Of a DNA stretch of 64,000 nucleotides, positions 9,226-17,278 are shown one piece after another. The position numbers and the translations under genes are program-made. This stretch comes from Paucibacter sp. B2R-40 (GTDB lineage Bacteria; Pseudomonadota; Gammaproteobacteria; Burkholderiales; Burkholderiaceae_C). Under the pieces are notes generated by a model that worked only from the letters and a program-made list of their open reading frames with translations, made no database searches and had not been told where the DNA came from. Positions within the stretch are counted from its first letter, which is position 1; every line of letters starts with the position of its first letter. The stretch is from assembly GCF_025717555.1 (NCBI RefSeq), contig NZ_JAJIRP010000010.1, forward strand, positions 62,001 to 126,000. Reading direction: 5' to 3'.

Positions 9226-10326
9226 ATGATTCCGATGTTCAAGCTCAGCTCCCTCCTCTTTCTCTCGGCCGCCCTGCTCTTGCCCTGCCCCGACACCTGG
9301 GCCAAAGAACCGCATAAAAAGAAACCCAAGCAGGCCAAATCCAGCAAACTGCAGGACAAGCCGGCGCAGCCTTTCGGCGAGCGTGCCGATGTGATGCGCT
9401 TTGCCGCCGAGTTAGCCGCCGAGCAAGGCTGGGACGCCCAGGCCCTGCAAGCGCTACAAGCGCAATTGGCGCAAGCCAAGAGCCTGCCCGCTGTGCAGCG
9501 TTTGATCATGCCTGCACCGGCCGGCAGCGCCAAAGACTGGGGCGCTTACCGGGCACGCTTTGTGGAGCCGCGCCGTTTGCAAGCCGGGCTGGCGTTTTGG
9601 GAGCAAAACGCCGCCGCCCTGGCGCGCGCCGAAAACCTCTACGGCGTGCCGGCCGAGCTGATCGTCGGCCTGATCGGGGTCGAAACCTTTTACGGCCAGA
9701 TTACTGGTGGATTCCGGGTCATCGACGCTTTGAGCACGCTCGCCTTTGATTTTCCCAGCGGGCGCAGCGATCGCAGCGCGTTCTTCCGCACCGAGCTGGC
9801 CGAGTTCCTGAAGCTCACGCGCCGCGAAGGCTTGGAACCGCTGAGCGTCAAGGGATCGTTCGCCGGGGCGATGGGTTGGCCGCAATTCATGCCCAGCAGT
9901 TGGAACAAGCATGCGGTCGACTTTGACGGCGACGGCCATGTCGACCTGATGCAAAGCCCGGCCGACGCGATCGGCAGCGTCGCCCATTTCCTGGCCAACC
10001 ACGGCTGGCAGCGCGGCATGCCCACGCATTACAGCGTCGCGCTGCCGGTCGAGACCTCGGCGCGCGCTCGGCTCCTGGCACCCGACATCTTGCCGACTTT
10101 CAGTGCCGCGCAATTGCAGGCCCTGGGCGCGCAGCCGTCCGAGGCGGCGCTGGCGCACGGCGGGCCGCTGGCCGTGATCGAGCTGCAAATGGGCGCGGCA
10201 GCACCCGTCTATTGGCTGGGCAGCGAGAACTTCTATGCGCTGACGCGCTACAACTGGTCGAGCTATTACGCGATGGCCGTGATCGAGCTGGGGCGCACGC
10301 TGCAGCTACTGCGCCAGGCTCAGTGA
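9226..10326 (+). CDS. mltB: Lytic murein transglycosylase B
   Basis: 366 residues with an N-terminal signal peptide (hydrophobic residues 5-20). There is a Cys at 21 (LLPC), but the lipobox is poor, so it may be periplasmic rather than lipidated. The SLT_2 domain carries the catalytic Glu153 in LIGVETFYGQITG, followed by GAMGWPQFMPSSW and an FDGDGHVDL segment. It cleaves glycan strands of peptidoglycan to 1,6-anhydromuropeptides. It is the last gene of the MoxR operon, and its 3' end overlaps convergent comEC by 21 bases. Confidence 0.94.
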   Translation: MIPMFKLSSLLFLSAALLLPCPDTWAKEPHKKKPKQAKSSKLQDKPAQPFGERADVMRFAAELAAEQGWDAQALQALQAQLAQAKSLPAVQRLIMPAPAGSAKDWGAYRARFVEPRRLQAGLAFWEQNAAALARAENLYGVPAELIVGLIGVETFYGQITGGFRVIDALSTLAFDFPSGRSDRSAFFRTELAEFLKLTRREGLEPLSVKGSFAGAMGWPQFMPSSWNKHAVDFDGDGHVDLMQSPADAIGSVAHFLANHGWQRGMPTHYSVALPVETSARARLLAPDILPTFSAAQLQALGAQPSEAALAHGGPLAVIELQMGAAAPVYWLGSENFYALTRYNWSSYYAMAVIELGRTLQLLRQAQ

Positions 10327-12813
10327 GTCGATGAATTCTGTCGCTTCCTGCAGCGACTCCGGCGCGGTGAGCCCAGGCCAAGGCCCCTGCAGCAGCGCCT
10401 GAGCCTCAGGCCGCCAATGCCAGTAGCGCCTGAATTGCTCGCGCTGGCATTGCCCTTGCGCCTGGCCACTGCGCCAGCGCCAAGCGCCGCATTCGGCCGA
10501 ACTGAGCACGCCGATGTCACGCGCCTGATAGCGCGCCAAGATGCCCGGCGCCGGGTGGCCAAAGCGGTTGCGGTAGCCCGCTTGCACAAACGCCCAGCGC
10601 GGCGCCACTGCGTCCAAGAAGGCCTCGGTGGACGATGTTTTGCTGCCATGGTGCGGCACCAGCAAGACCTCGCTGCGCAGCGCGCCGCCTGTGCTGCGTT
10701 GAATCAAAGCCAGCTCTTGCGGCGCTTCCAGGTCGCCGGTCAGCAAAGCGCTGTGGCCCGAGGCCGAAGTCAGCCGCAGCACGCAAGACATAGCATTGCT
10801 TTTCAGCGGCATCTGGTAGTCCGCCGACTGCGGATGCAGCACCTCAAAGCGCACCCCGTCCCAGAGCCAGCTTTGGCCGGCGGCGCAGCGCTGTTGCGGT
10901 GTGGGGCCTTGCAGCAAGGGGTGGGCCGCTTCGAGCGAACTGCTCAGGGCCTCTACCGCCATGCCGGCCAACACCGAGGCCGCGCCGCCGGTATGGTCAC
11001 TGTCCCGGTGGCTGAGCATCAGCAGATCCAGGCGCGTCACGCCCGAGGCAAACAGCAGCGGCAGCAGCACGCGCTGGCCGGCGTCTGCCCCGGGCCCATA
11101 GGCGGGGCCGCTGTCATACAGCAGACTATGTTCAGCGGTCTGCACGACCACGGCCGTGCCTTGGCCGATATCGACCGCCAGGAACTCGAACTCGCCGGCC
11201 GGCGGGCGCGCCGGCGCCGGCCACAGCATCGGCAGCAGATAAGCAAGCCCCAGAACCCGCACGCGCCAGGGCAGCGGCAAGACCAGCAGGACGCCGCCCA
11301 GCAGCCCCAAGGCTTGCGCCCAGATCGGCGCCACCGGCACCGTCCACACAGCCATAGGCCAGCTTGCCAGCCAGTGCAGGTAAGCCATTAAAAGCTGGGC
11401 CGCCCAGGCGGCCAAGTGCCACAGCAAGGGCACAACAGCCCCCAACATGGCCAAGGGCGTGATGACAAAGCTGACCAAAGGAATCGCCAACAAATTGGCC
11501 AGCAGACCGACCAGCGAGATTTGCTGAAAGAACAGCAGGCTCAAGGGAGCCAAGCCACAGGTGGCGATCCACTGGCTGCGCAGGCCGGCGCCCAAATGTG
11601 CACGCCAACCCAGCAAGCGCGCTTGCTCATCGCCACTGGCCATGAGCAAGCCGACCGCCACAAAAGACAGCCAAAAGCCCGCCTGACCGACCGCCCAAGG
11701 GTCGATCAAGGTCACCGTTAGCGCTGAAAACAGCAGGCATAGCGGCCAGGGCCAGCGCAGACCCAGGCTGCGCAAGAGGGCCAGCGTGACCAGCATCCAG
11801 ACCGTGCGCTGCGCCGGCACGCCCCAGCCGGAGAACAAGGCATAGGCCAGGGCCGCCAGTACGCCGGCCCAGCGCGCGATATTCGGCGCCGGCCAACGCA
11901 GGCAAAGCCGCGCATTGCGCCGCCACAGCCAGCCAACCAGGCCGCGCGCCGCAAAAGCAAACATCGTGACATGCAGGCCGCTGACGCTGAGCAAATGGCT
12001 GACGCCGGTGACCCGAAACAGCGCCCAGTCGGACTTGGAGATGGCCGCTTGATCACCCAGGCTCAGCGCCGCCAGCATGCCGGCAATGGCCGGGTCATGC
12101 ACGCGCCGCTGCAGAGCTTCACGCAGATCCGAACGCAGGGCATGCAGCGACCACCAAGGCGCTTGCGCCAGACGCAGTTCAGCGCCGGGCCGCACCACGC
12201 CGCTGGCGCGCTGGCCTTGCTCGAACATCCAGAACTCAAAATCGAAGGCGTGCGGGTTCAGCAAGCCATGTGGACGCTTCAGGCGCAGCAGCAATTGCCA
12301 GCGCTCGCCGGCGCGCAGCGGCGGCGCCGCCGCGTCCTCACTCTGCGCATACCAGGCCAGCGCCAAACGCCGCGGCAAGGCCAGCGCCGGGTCTTGCCGA
12401 CTCGCACCGGCAAAGGCCTGCTCCAACTCGAACTCAAAGCGCCAGCCAGGCGCACCGAACATGCCCTGCGTCGCGCTGGGCAAATTGCTGACGTGGCCCA
12501 GCACCAGCACTTCGCGGCCCTCCCAAGCCTCGGGCAAACGCTCGCTCAAGCGCTGCTCGGCGCGCCAGGCGGCTTGGGCGAAGGCCAGCAAAGCGATGTT
12601 CAGCGTCAGGCACAGCGTCGCAACTGTGATCGCCTTGGCCCGCAAACAGTAGCAAGTCACAGCCGCGACGAAACAAGCGAGCAGCAGGCCGGCCGCATAT
12701 TCGGCCGCATCAGGCAGGCGGGCGCATTGCTGCAGCGTCAACAGGCCCAAGAGCCAGCCGATGGCCGGCAGCGCCAGGTGGGTGGCTTCAAATCTTGGGG
12801 CCGCTTGGGGCAT
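10306..12813 (-). CDS. comEC: DNA internalization competence protein ComEC/Rec2
   Basis: 835 residues, full length. An N-terminal DUF4131-type region is followed by the ComEC membrane domain (signature GVSHLLSVSGLHVTMFAF, about residues 260-277) and a C-terminal metallo-beta-lactamase-like domain with HRDSDHTGG. ComEC forms the inner-membrane channel for single-stranded DNA during natural transformation. The presence of this gene alone does not prove competence. It overlaps the 3' end of mltB by 21 bases, tail to tail. Confidence 0.95.
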   Translation of the reverse strand: MPQAAPRFEATHLALPAIGWLLGLLTLQQCARLPDAAEYAAGLLLACFVAAVTCYCLRAKAITVATLCLTLNIALLAFAQAAWRAEQRLSERLPEAWEGREVLVLGHVSNLPSATQGMFGAPGWRFEFELEQAFAGASRQDPALALPRRLALAWYAQSEDAAAPPLRAGERWQLLLRLKRPHGLLNPHAFDFEFWMFEQGQRASGVVRPGAELRLAQAPWWSLHALRSDLREALQRRVHDPAIAGMLAALSLGDQAAISKSDWALFRVTGVSHLLSVSGLHVTMFAFAARGLVGWLWRRNARLCLRWPAPNIARWAGVLAALAYALFSGWGVPAQRTVWMLVTLALLRSLGLRWPWPLCLLFSALTVTLIDPWAVGQAGFWLSFVAVGLLMASGDEQARLLGWRAHLGAGLRSQWIATCGLAPLSLLFFQQISLVGLLANLLAIPLVSFVITPLAMLGAVVPLLWHLAAWAAQLLMAYLHWLASWPMAVWTVPVAPIWAQALGLLGGVLLVLPLPWRVRVLGLAYLLPMLWPAPARPPAGEFEFLAVDIGQGTAVVVQTAEHSLLYDSGPAYGPGADAGQRVLLPLLFASGVTRLDLLMLSHRDSDHTGGAASVLAGMAVEALSSSLEAAHPLLQGPTPQQRCAAGQSWLWDGVRFEVLHPQSADYQMPLKSNAMSCVLRLTSASGHSALLTGDLEAPQELALIQRSTGGALRSEVLLVPHHGSKTSSTEAFLDAVAPRWAFVQAGYRNRFGHPAPGILARYQARDIGVLSSAECGAWRWRSGQAQGQCQREQFRRYWHWRPEAQALLQGPWPGLTAPESLQEATEFIDSLSLAQ

Positions 12814-12968
12814 GTCGGATCGCCTTGCTCACGGGCCGCCGCGTGGATTCGAATCGGCTCGGTGTAGGATGCGCGCCACCTGATCCTAGCGATAGGCCGG
12901 CTGTAATACCAGTGCGCCGGCCAAGCAAGTCCCACCAAGCAAGACCAACCCGATATAGCGAGTCCGCC

Positions 12969-13442
12969 ATGAATACCAGCCCCATTTACAGCAAGCTTCA
13001 GACTTTGGGTATCGAGCTGCCGCCGCTGGCGGTGCCGGTCGCCGCCTATGTGCCTTTCGTGCGCACCGGCAATTTGATCTTTGTGTCCGGCCATATTGCC
13101 AAACAAGACGGCAAGCCCTGGGTCGGCCAACTCGGCCGCAATGTCGATACCGCCACCGGCAAGGCTGCGGCACGTGCCATCGCGATCGACTTGATGGGCA
13201 CTTTGCACGCCGCTTTAGGCGACCTGAACAAGATCACCCGCATCGTCAAGCTGACCAGCCTGGTCAATAGCACCGGTGACTTCACCGAGCAGCATCTGGT
13301 CACCAATGGCTGCTCCGAGTTGCTGGCCGAGGTTTTCGGCCCCCAAATCGGTGCCCATGCGCGCAGCGCCTTCGGTGTGGCACAGAACCCGATGGGTGCC
13401 TGCGTCGAAATCGATCTGATCGCTGAAGTGGCGGCCGACTGA
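12969..13442 (+). CDS. RidA family protein (YjgF/YER057c/UK114)
   Basis: 157 residues from ATG 12969 (MNTSPIYSKL). Family features are VSGHIAK near residue 40 and the Arg that binds substrate carboxylate (Arg132 in GAHARSAFGV). It is longer than archetypal RidA (about 128) and resembles the Atu1154-type subgroup. RidA proteins hydrolyse reactive enamine/imine intermediates; whether this subgroup does is uncertain. Its stop shares one base with the dsbB start (TGATG). It is divergent from comEC with 155 bases between. Confidence 0.88.
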   Translation: MNTSPIYSKLQTLGIELPPLAVPVAAYVPFVRTGNLIFVSGHIAKQDGKPWVGQLGRNVDTATGKAAARAIAIDLMGTLHAALGDLNKITRIVKLTSLVNSTGDFTEQHLVTNGCSELLAEVFGPQIGAHARSAFGVAQNPMGACVEIDLIAEVAAD

Positions 13443-13933
13443 TGTTCCTCCAGCGTTCGAAGTTCCCAGCCCAGGCACTTGCCGCCATCTTCTTCGTCAG
13501 CCTCGCCGCCGTCGCCGCCGCCCTGGTGGCGCAACACGCGTTCGGGGTCAAGCCCTGCCCCTGGTGCGTGATGCAGCGCGGGGTGTTCTTGTTGATTGCC
13601 TTGGTGGCGGGCCTGACCTGGCTGCTCAAGGGCATGCGTCCGCTGCGCAGCGCCGGTCTGCTCTTGACCGCCTTGCTGGGTGCGGCGGGCGTGGCGGCGG
13701 CGGTGTTTCAGCATGAAGTCGCGGCCAAACTGGCGTCTTGCGATATGACTTTTGCCGATAGGCTGCTGAACGCGCTTGATTTGGAGAACCTGTTGCCGTC
13801 CGTCTTCATGGTGACAGCTTCCTGCAGCGAGGCGGCCGCCTACCGCTTGTTGGGCCTGCCCTACGAGGTCTGGAGCGGCCTGCTGTTTGCGGCCATCAGC
13901 TTGGTCTGCCTGATCTCGCTGAAGAAGCGCTGA
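13442..13933 (+). CDS. dsbB: Disulfide bond formation protein B (DsbB)
   Basis: 163 residues, four membrane helices. The first periplasmic redox pair is CPWC (KPCPWCVMQRG, about residues 38-41). The second pair is Cys in KLASCDMTF and Cys in VTASCSEAA. DsbB re-oxidises DsbA and passes electrons to ubiquinone in the inner membrane. No dsbA is seen nearby. The start overlaps the RidA stop by one base. Confidence 0.95.
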   Translation: MFLQRSKFPAQALAAIFFVSLAAVAAALVAQHAFGVKPCPWCVMQRGVFLLIALVAGLTWLLKGMRPLRSAGLLLTALLGAAGVAAAVFQHEVAAKLASCDMTFADRLLNALDLENLLPSVFMVTASCSEAAAYRLLGLPYEVWSGLLFAAISLVCLISLKKR

Positions 13934-13999
13934 CCCAGGTCAAAGCGTGCAGCGCGGCGGCCGGCTACGCTCGCGGCTTCCTGAAATGAGGCCACCCGC

Positions 14000-15256
14000 A
14001 TGCAAGCGACCCGCAGCAACCACGACGATCACGCACCCACATCTGCCGAGGTCTTGATCGTCGGCGCCGGCCCGGCCGGCCTGAGCATGGCCTGCGCACT
14101 GGCCGATGCAGGCATCTCCAGCTGCGTGCTGGAAGCCAGCAGCCTCGCCGCCCTGCAGGAGCCGGCCGAGGACGGCCGCGAAATCGCCCTGACGCACAAA
14201 GGTATCGCCATCCTGCAAGGCTTGGGCCAATGGCAGGACCTGCCGGCGGCCGAGATGGCGCCGCTGCGGCGCGCCCATGTCTTTGATGGCGACGGCCTGG
14301 GCGAGCCGCTCGCCTTTGACGCCCAAGGTTCAGGCCGCGAGGTTTTGGGGCAGTTGGTGTCCAACCATTGGCTGAGGCGCGTGGCCTACCAGGGTGCTTT
14401 GAAACGCGCAGCGCTGATCAGCATCCGCGCCGACAGCCCGGTCGCAGGCATTGAGCTGAGTGCGCAAGCAGCCAGCATCCGCCTGGCCAGCGGCGAGCGC
14501 TTGACGGCCCCGTTGCTGATCGCCGCCGACAGCCGCTTTTCAAACATCCGCCGCCAGGCCGGCATCGGCGTGGAGATGCGCGACTTCGGCCGCAGCGTGA
14601 TCGTCTGCCGCATCCAGCACAGCCAGCCCAACCAGGGCATTGCGCTGGAGTGTTTCCACTATGGCCACACGCTGGCCATCCTGCCGCTGAATGGCGATTG
14701 CAGCTCCTTGGTGCTGACGCTGCCGGCCGACCGGGCCACGGTCATGCTGGCCTGCGATGAGGCGCAATTCACGCAATGGGTCGAGAGCGAATTGCGCGGT
14801 CGCTTGGGCAGCGTTACCGCGCTGGGCAGCCGCCACCTCTACCCCTTGGTGGCCACTTATGCACACCGCTTTGCCGCCCATCGCCTGGCCCTGGTTGGCG
14901 ACGCGGCCGTGGGCATGCACCCGGTCACCGCGCATGGCTACAACTTTGGTCTGTATGGGGTGGAGCTGCTGGCGGGCCTGCTGGGCGCGGCCAAGGAGTC
15001 CGGCCAAGACCTTGGCGCTGCCTGCCATTTAGAGCGTTACGCCAGCGCACACAGGCGCAATACCTGGGCCATCTACCAAGGCACCAATGCCGTCGTCAAG
15101 CTCTTCACCGACGAGCGCCCGGCCGCGCGCCTGCTGCGCCGCGGCGTGCTGCAAGTGGCCCAACATCTGCCGCCCTTGAAGGCTGCCATCAGCGCGCAGC
15201 TGACCGGCCGCCGGCCCGGGTTGTTGCGCCAGGTCCAGAGCTTGGTCAGGGGCTGA
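14000..15256 (+). CDS. ubiM: Ubiquinone-biosynthesis FAD monooxygenase, UbiM type
   Basis: 418 residues of the UbiH/COQ6 flavin monooxygenase family. The FAD-binding VGAGPAGLSMACALA lies at residues 17-31. The UbiM-like features are DGREIALTHKGIAIL, LVSNHWLRRVAYQ, RDFGRSVIVCR, ECFHYGHTLAILPL and GDAAVGMHPVTAHGYNFGL; these match the Neisseria-type UbiM as I recall it. UbiM hydroxylates the ubiquinone ring, mainly at C5. The stop directly abuts the stop of convergent ggt, with no spacer. Confidence 0.85.
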   Translation: MQATRSNHDDHAPTSAEVLIVGAGPAGLSMACALADAGISSCVLEASSLAALQEPAEDGREIALTHKGIAILQGLGQWQDLPAAEMAPLRRAHVFDGDGLGEPLAFDAQGSGREVLGQLVSNHWLRRVAYQGALKRAALISIRADSPVAGIELSAQAASIRLASGERLTAPLLIAADSRFSNIRRQAGIGVEMRDFGRSVIVCRIQHSQPNQGIALECFHYGHTLAILPLNGDCSSLVLTLPADRATVMLACDEAQFTQWVESELRGRLGSVTALGSRHLYPLVATYAHRFAAHRLALVGDAAVGMHPVTAHGYNFGLYGVELLAGLLGAAKESGQDLGAACHLERYASAHRRNTWAIYQGTNAVVKLFTDERPAARLLRRGVLQVAQHLPPLKAAISAQLTGRRPGLLRQVQSLVRG

Positions 15257-17128
15257 TCAGTCGCCCCTCACCACCCCCTCGCGGCGTGGGTCGGCGCCGC
15301 CCAGCCAGCCGCCGCCCGCTTGGGCCGGCCGGCGCATGATGGCCTGAAGGCCGCTCGTTAAGTCGCGCTCCAGCACCTCATGGCCGAGCGCTCGCAAGCC
15401 GGCCGCCGTACTGCCCGGGAACAAATCGCTCTCCAGCAGCGTCGGGCCGTTGAACGCGCCGAAATTGGGCAGTGCAATCGCCTGCTGCACATCCATGCCC
15501 CAGTCATGCGTGGCGATCAAGGTCTTGGCGACATAGTGGATGATGGCCGCTCCGCCGGGCGAGCCCAGCGTCATCAACAAGCGGCCGTCGCGGCGGTCAA
15601 ACACCAAGGTCGGCGCCATGCTGGAGCGCGGCCGCTTGCCGGGCTCCAAGCGGTTGGCCACCGGCTGGCCGGCGGCGTCGCGCGGGTTCAGCGCGAAGTC
15701 CGTCAGCTGGTTATTGAGCAAGAACCCGCCCGTCAGCCCGGTGCCGCCGTCGCTCATGATGCGGGCGCCAAACACCGTCTCTATCGTCGTCGTCATCGAC
15801 ACCGCGCGCCCCTGAGCATCGATCACGCTGATATGGCTGGTGCCATGCTCGGGTTGTGCCACCTGCGCTGCATAGGCAGTTTTGACAGCGCCCGGCTGAC
15901 CCGCCTTGGCCACGCCGCTGCTGCGCGGGCCGATCAGCTGAGCGCGCTGGCGCAAATAGTCGGGCGCCAACAAGCTGGCCCAGTCGCCACCGGGCGCGGC
16001 CACGAAATCGGGGTCGGCAACAAACTGCGCGCGATCCGCAAAAGCCAGATTGGCGGCCTGCGCATACCGGTTCAGCCAAGCGGCATTCGGCAGACCGATA
16101 GCGTCCAGCGACTGCGCCGCACTTTGCTGCGCCGTCATGCCCAACATCTGCATCACCGCGAGATGGCCCGACGAGGGCGGCGGAAAGCCGCAGACGCGCC
16201 AAGTCTCGCGCCAATCGGTGCAAATTGGCGCGCGCAGCTGCGGCTTATAGCCAGCCATATCGGCCTCGCTCAACAAGCCCGGATTGCTGGCGTGACCACG
16301 CACGCGGCGCACGATGTCGGCAGCCACTGGGCCGCGCATAAAGGCCTCGGCGCCGCCCTTGGCCACCATGCGCAAGACCTCGGCCAACGCGGGGTTGCGC
16401 AGCAGCGTGCCGATAGGCAGCGGCGCGCCATTCGCGTCGAAGAAATACTTCAAGGCCTGCGGATCGGTCTTGATCTGCGGGTCCATCACCAGCATCTGGT
16501 GCATGCGCGCCCCCAGCTCAAAGCCGTTCTCGGACAGCCGAATCGCCGGCTCGAACAGCCGCGCCCAGGGCAGCGTGCCGTATTTGCGGTGGGCCAACTC
16601 CAGCATGCGCAGCAGCCCGGGCGTGCCGACCGAGCGGCCGCCGACCACCGCCTGGGTGTAGCTCATCGGCTTGCCGTCGGGTTTGAGAAACAGACCTTCG
16701 CCGGCGGCGGCCGGTGCCGTCTCGCGGCCGTCCAGGGCGGTGATGTCTTGGCCGTCCCAATGCATCAAAAATGCGCCGCCGGCGATGCCGCTGGATTGCG
16801 GCTCGACCAGGGTCAGCACCAATTGCACGGCGATCACCGCATCCAGCGCGCTGCCGCCGGCCCGCAGCATCTCGTAGCCCGCGTCTGCGGCGAGCGGATT
16901 CGCGGCCGCCACCGCAAAGCGCTGCACGGCCCAAGCCGGCTTGTGGGTCCAGCCACTGGGGCCTTCGGGTTGCTGCGGGATGTCGGCTTTTGCCTCCACC
17001 GTGCTTGGCTTGGCGGCAGGCGTCAGGATGGCCGGCGGCAGCGGCGCCGCACAAGCCGTCAAGAGCAGCGCCAACCATGCGGAACGGGGCAGCCAGGGCA
17101 TCGCCATGAGTCGATATTTGTTTTTCAT
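15257..17128 (-). CDS. ggt: Gamma-glutamyltransferase, lipoprotein-like N-terminus
   Basis: About 623 residues. The start is uncertain: ATGs at 17128, 17107 and 17101 all precede a signal peptide with a possible lipobox (LLTAC), and none has a strong ribosome site. The proenzyme is normally self-cleaved before the catalytic Thr, here in QPEHGTSHISVID. The substrate-pocket loops GGTGLTGGFLLNNQ and SPGGAAIIHYV are present. It transfers or hydrolyses the gamma-glutamyl group of glutathione in the periplasm. If lipidated it would be anchored to a membrane, which is unusual for GGT. It is convergent with ubiM. Confidence 0.93.
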   Translation of the reverse strand: MKNKYRLMAMPWLPRSAWLALLLTACAAPLPPAILTPAAKPSTVEAKADIPQQPEGPSGWTHKPAWAVQRFAVAAANPLAADAGYEMLRAGGSALDAVIAVQLVLTLVEPQSSGIAGGAFLMHWDGQDITALDGRETAPAAAGEGLFLKPDGKPMSYTQAVVGGRSVGTPGLLRMLELAHRKYGTLPWARLFEPAIRLSENGFELGARMHQMLVMDPQIKTDPQALKYFFDANGAPLPIGTLLRNPALAEVLRMVAKGGAEAFMRGPVAADIVRRVRGHASNPGLLSEADMAGYKPQLRAPICTDWRETWRVCGFPPPSSGHLAVMQMLGMTAQQSAAQSLDAIGLPNAAWLNRYAQAANLAFADRAQFVADPDFVAAPGGDWASLLAPDYLRQRAQLIGPRSSGVAKAGQPGAVKTAYAAQVAQPEHGTSHISVIDAQGRAVSMTTTIETVFGARIMSDGGTGLTGGFLLNNQLTDFALNPRDAAGQPVANRLEPGKRPRSSMAPTLVFDRRDGRLLMTLGSPGGAAIIHYVAKTLIATHDWGMDVQQAIALPNFGAFNGPTLLESDLFPGSTAAGLRALGHEVLERDLTSGLQAIMRRPAQAGGGWLGGADPRREGVVRGD

Positions 17129-17250
17129 CGAGGAGTGGGCCGGAGCAAAAACTGCTGCGATGGTAAGGCGCCCAGCGAGCAGCTGCGACAAATAAACCCT
17201 GGCAGTTCAAGTATGGCCACATGCACATGGATGCCAGGTCAGGCGGCCGG

Positions 17251-17266
17251 ATGCAGCCCGCTGCAT
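17251..17266. repeat. Inverted repeat downstream of the EAL gene
   Basis: ATGCAGC (17251-17257) and GCTGCAT (17260-17266) are separated by CC. The site lies just past the EAL gene stop and upstream of ggt. There is no T-run, so a terminator role is weak; it may only be a hairpin in the transcript tail. Confidence 0.35.
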
Positions 17267-17278
17267 GCCACAGTTAGC

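Noticed and set aside
12795-12968. N-terminal extension of the RidA-like protein
   Set aside because: The upstream codons lie in the divergent promoter region and the ATG at 12969 gives the expected family start.
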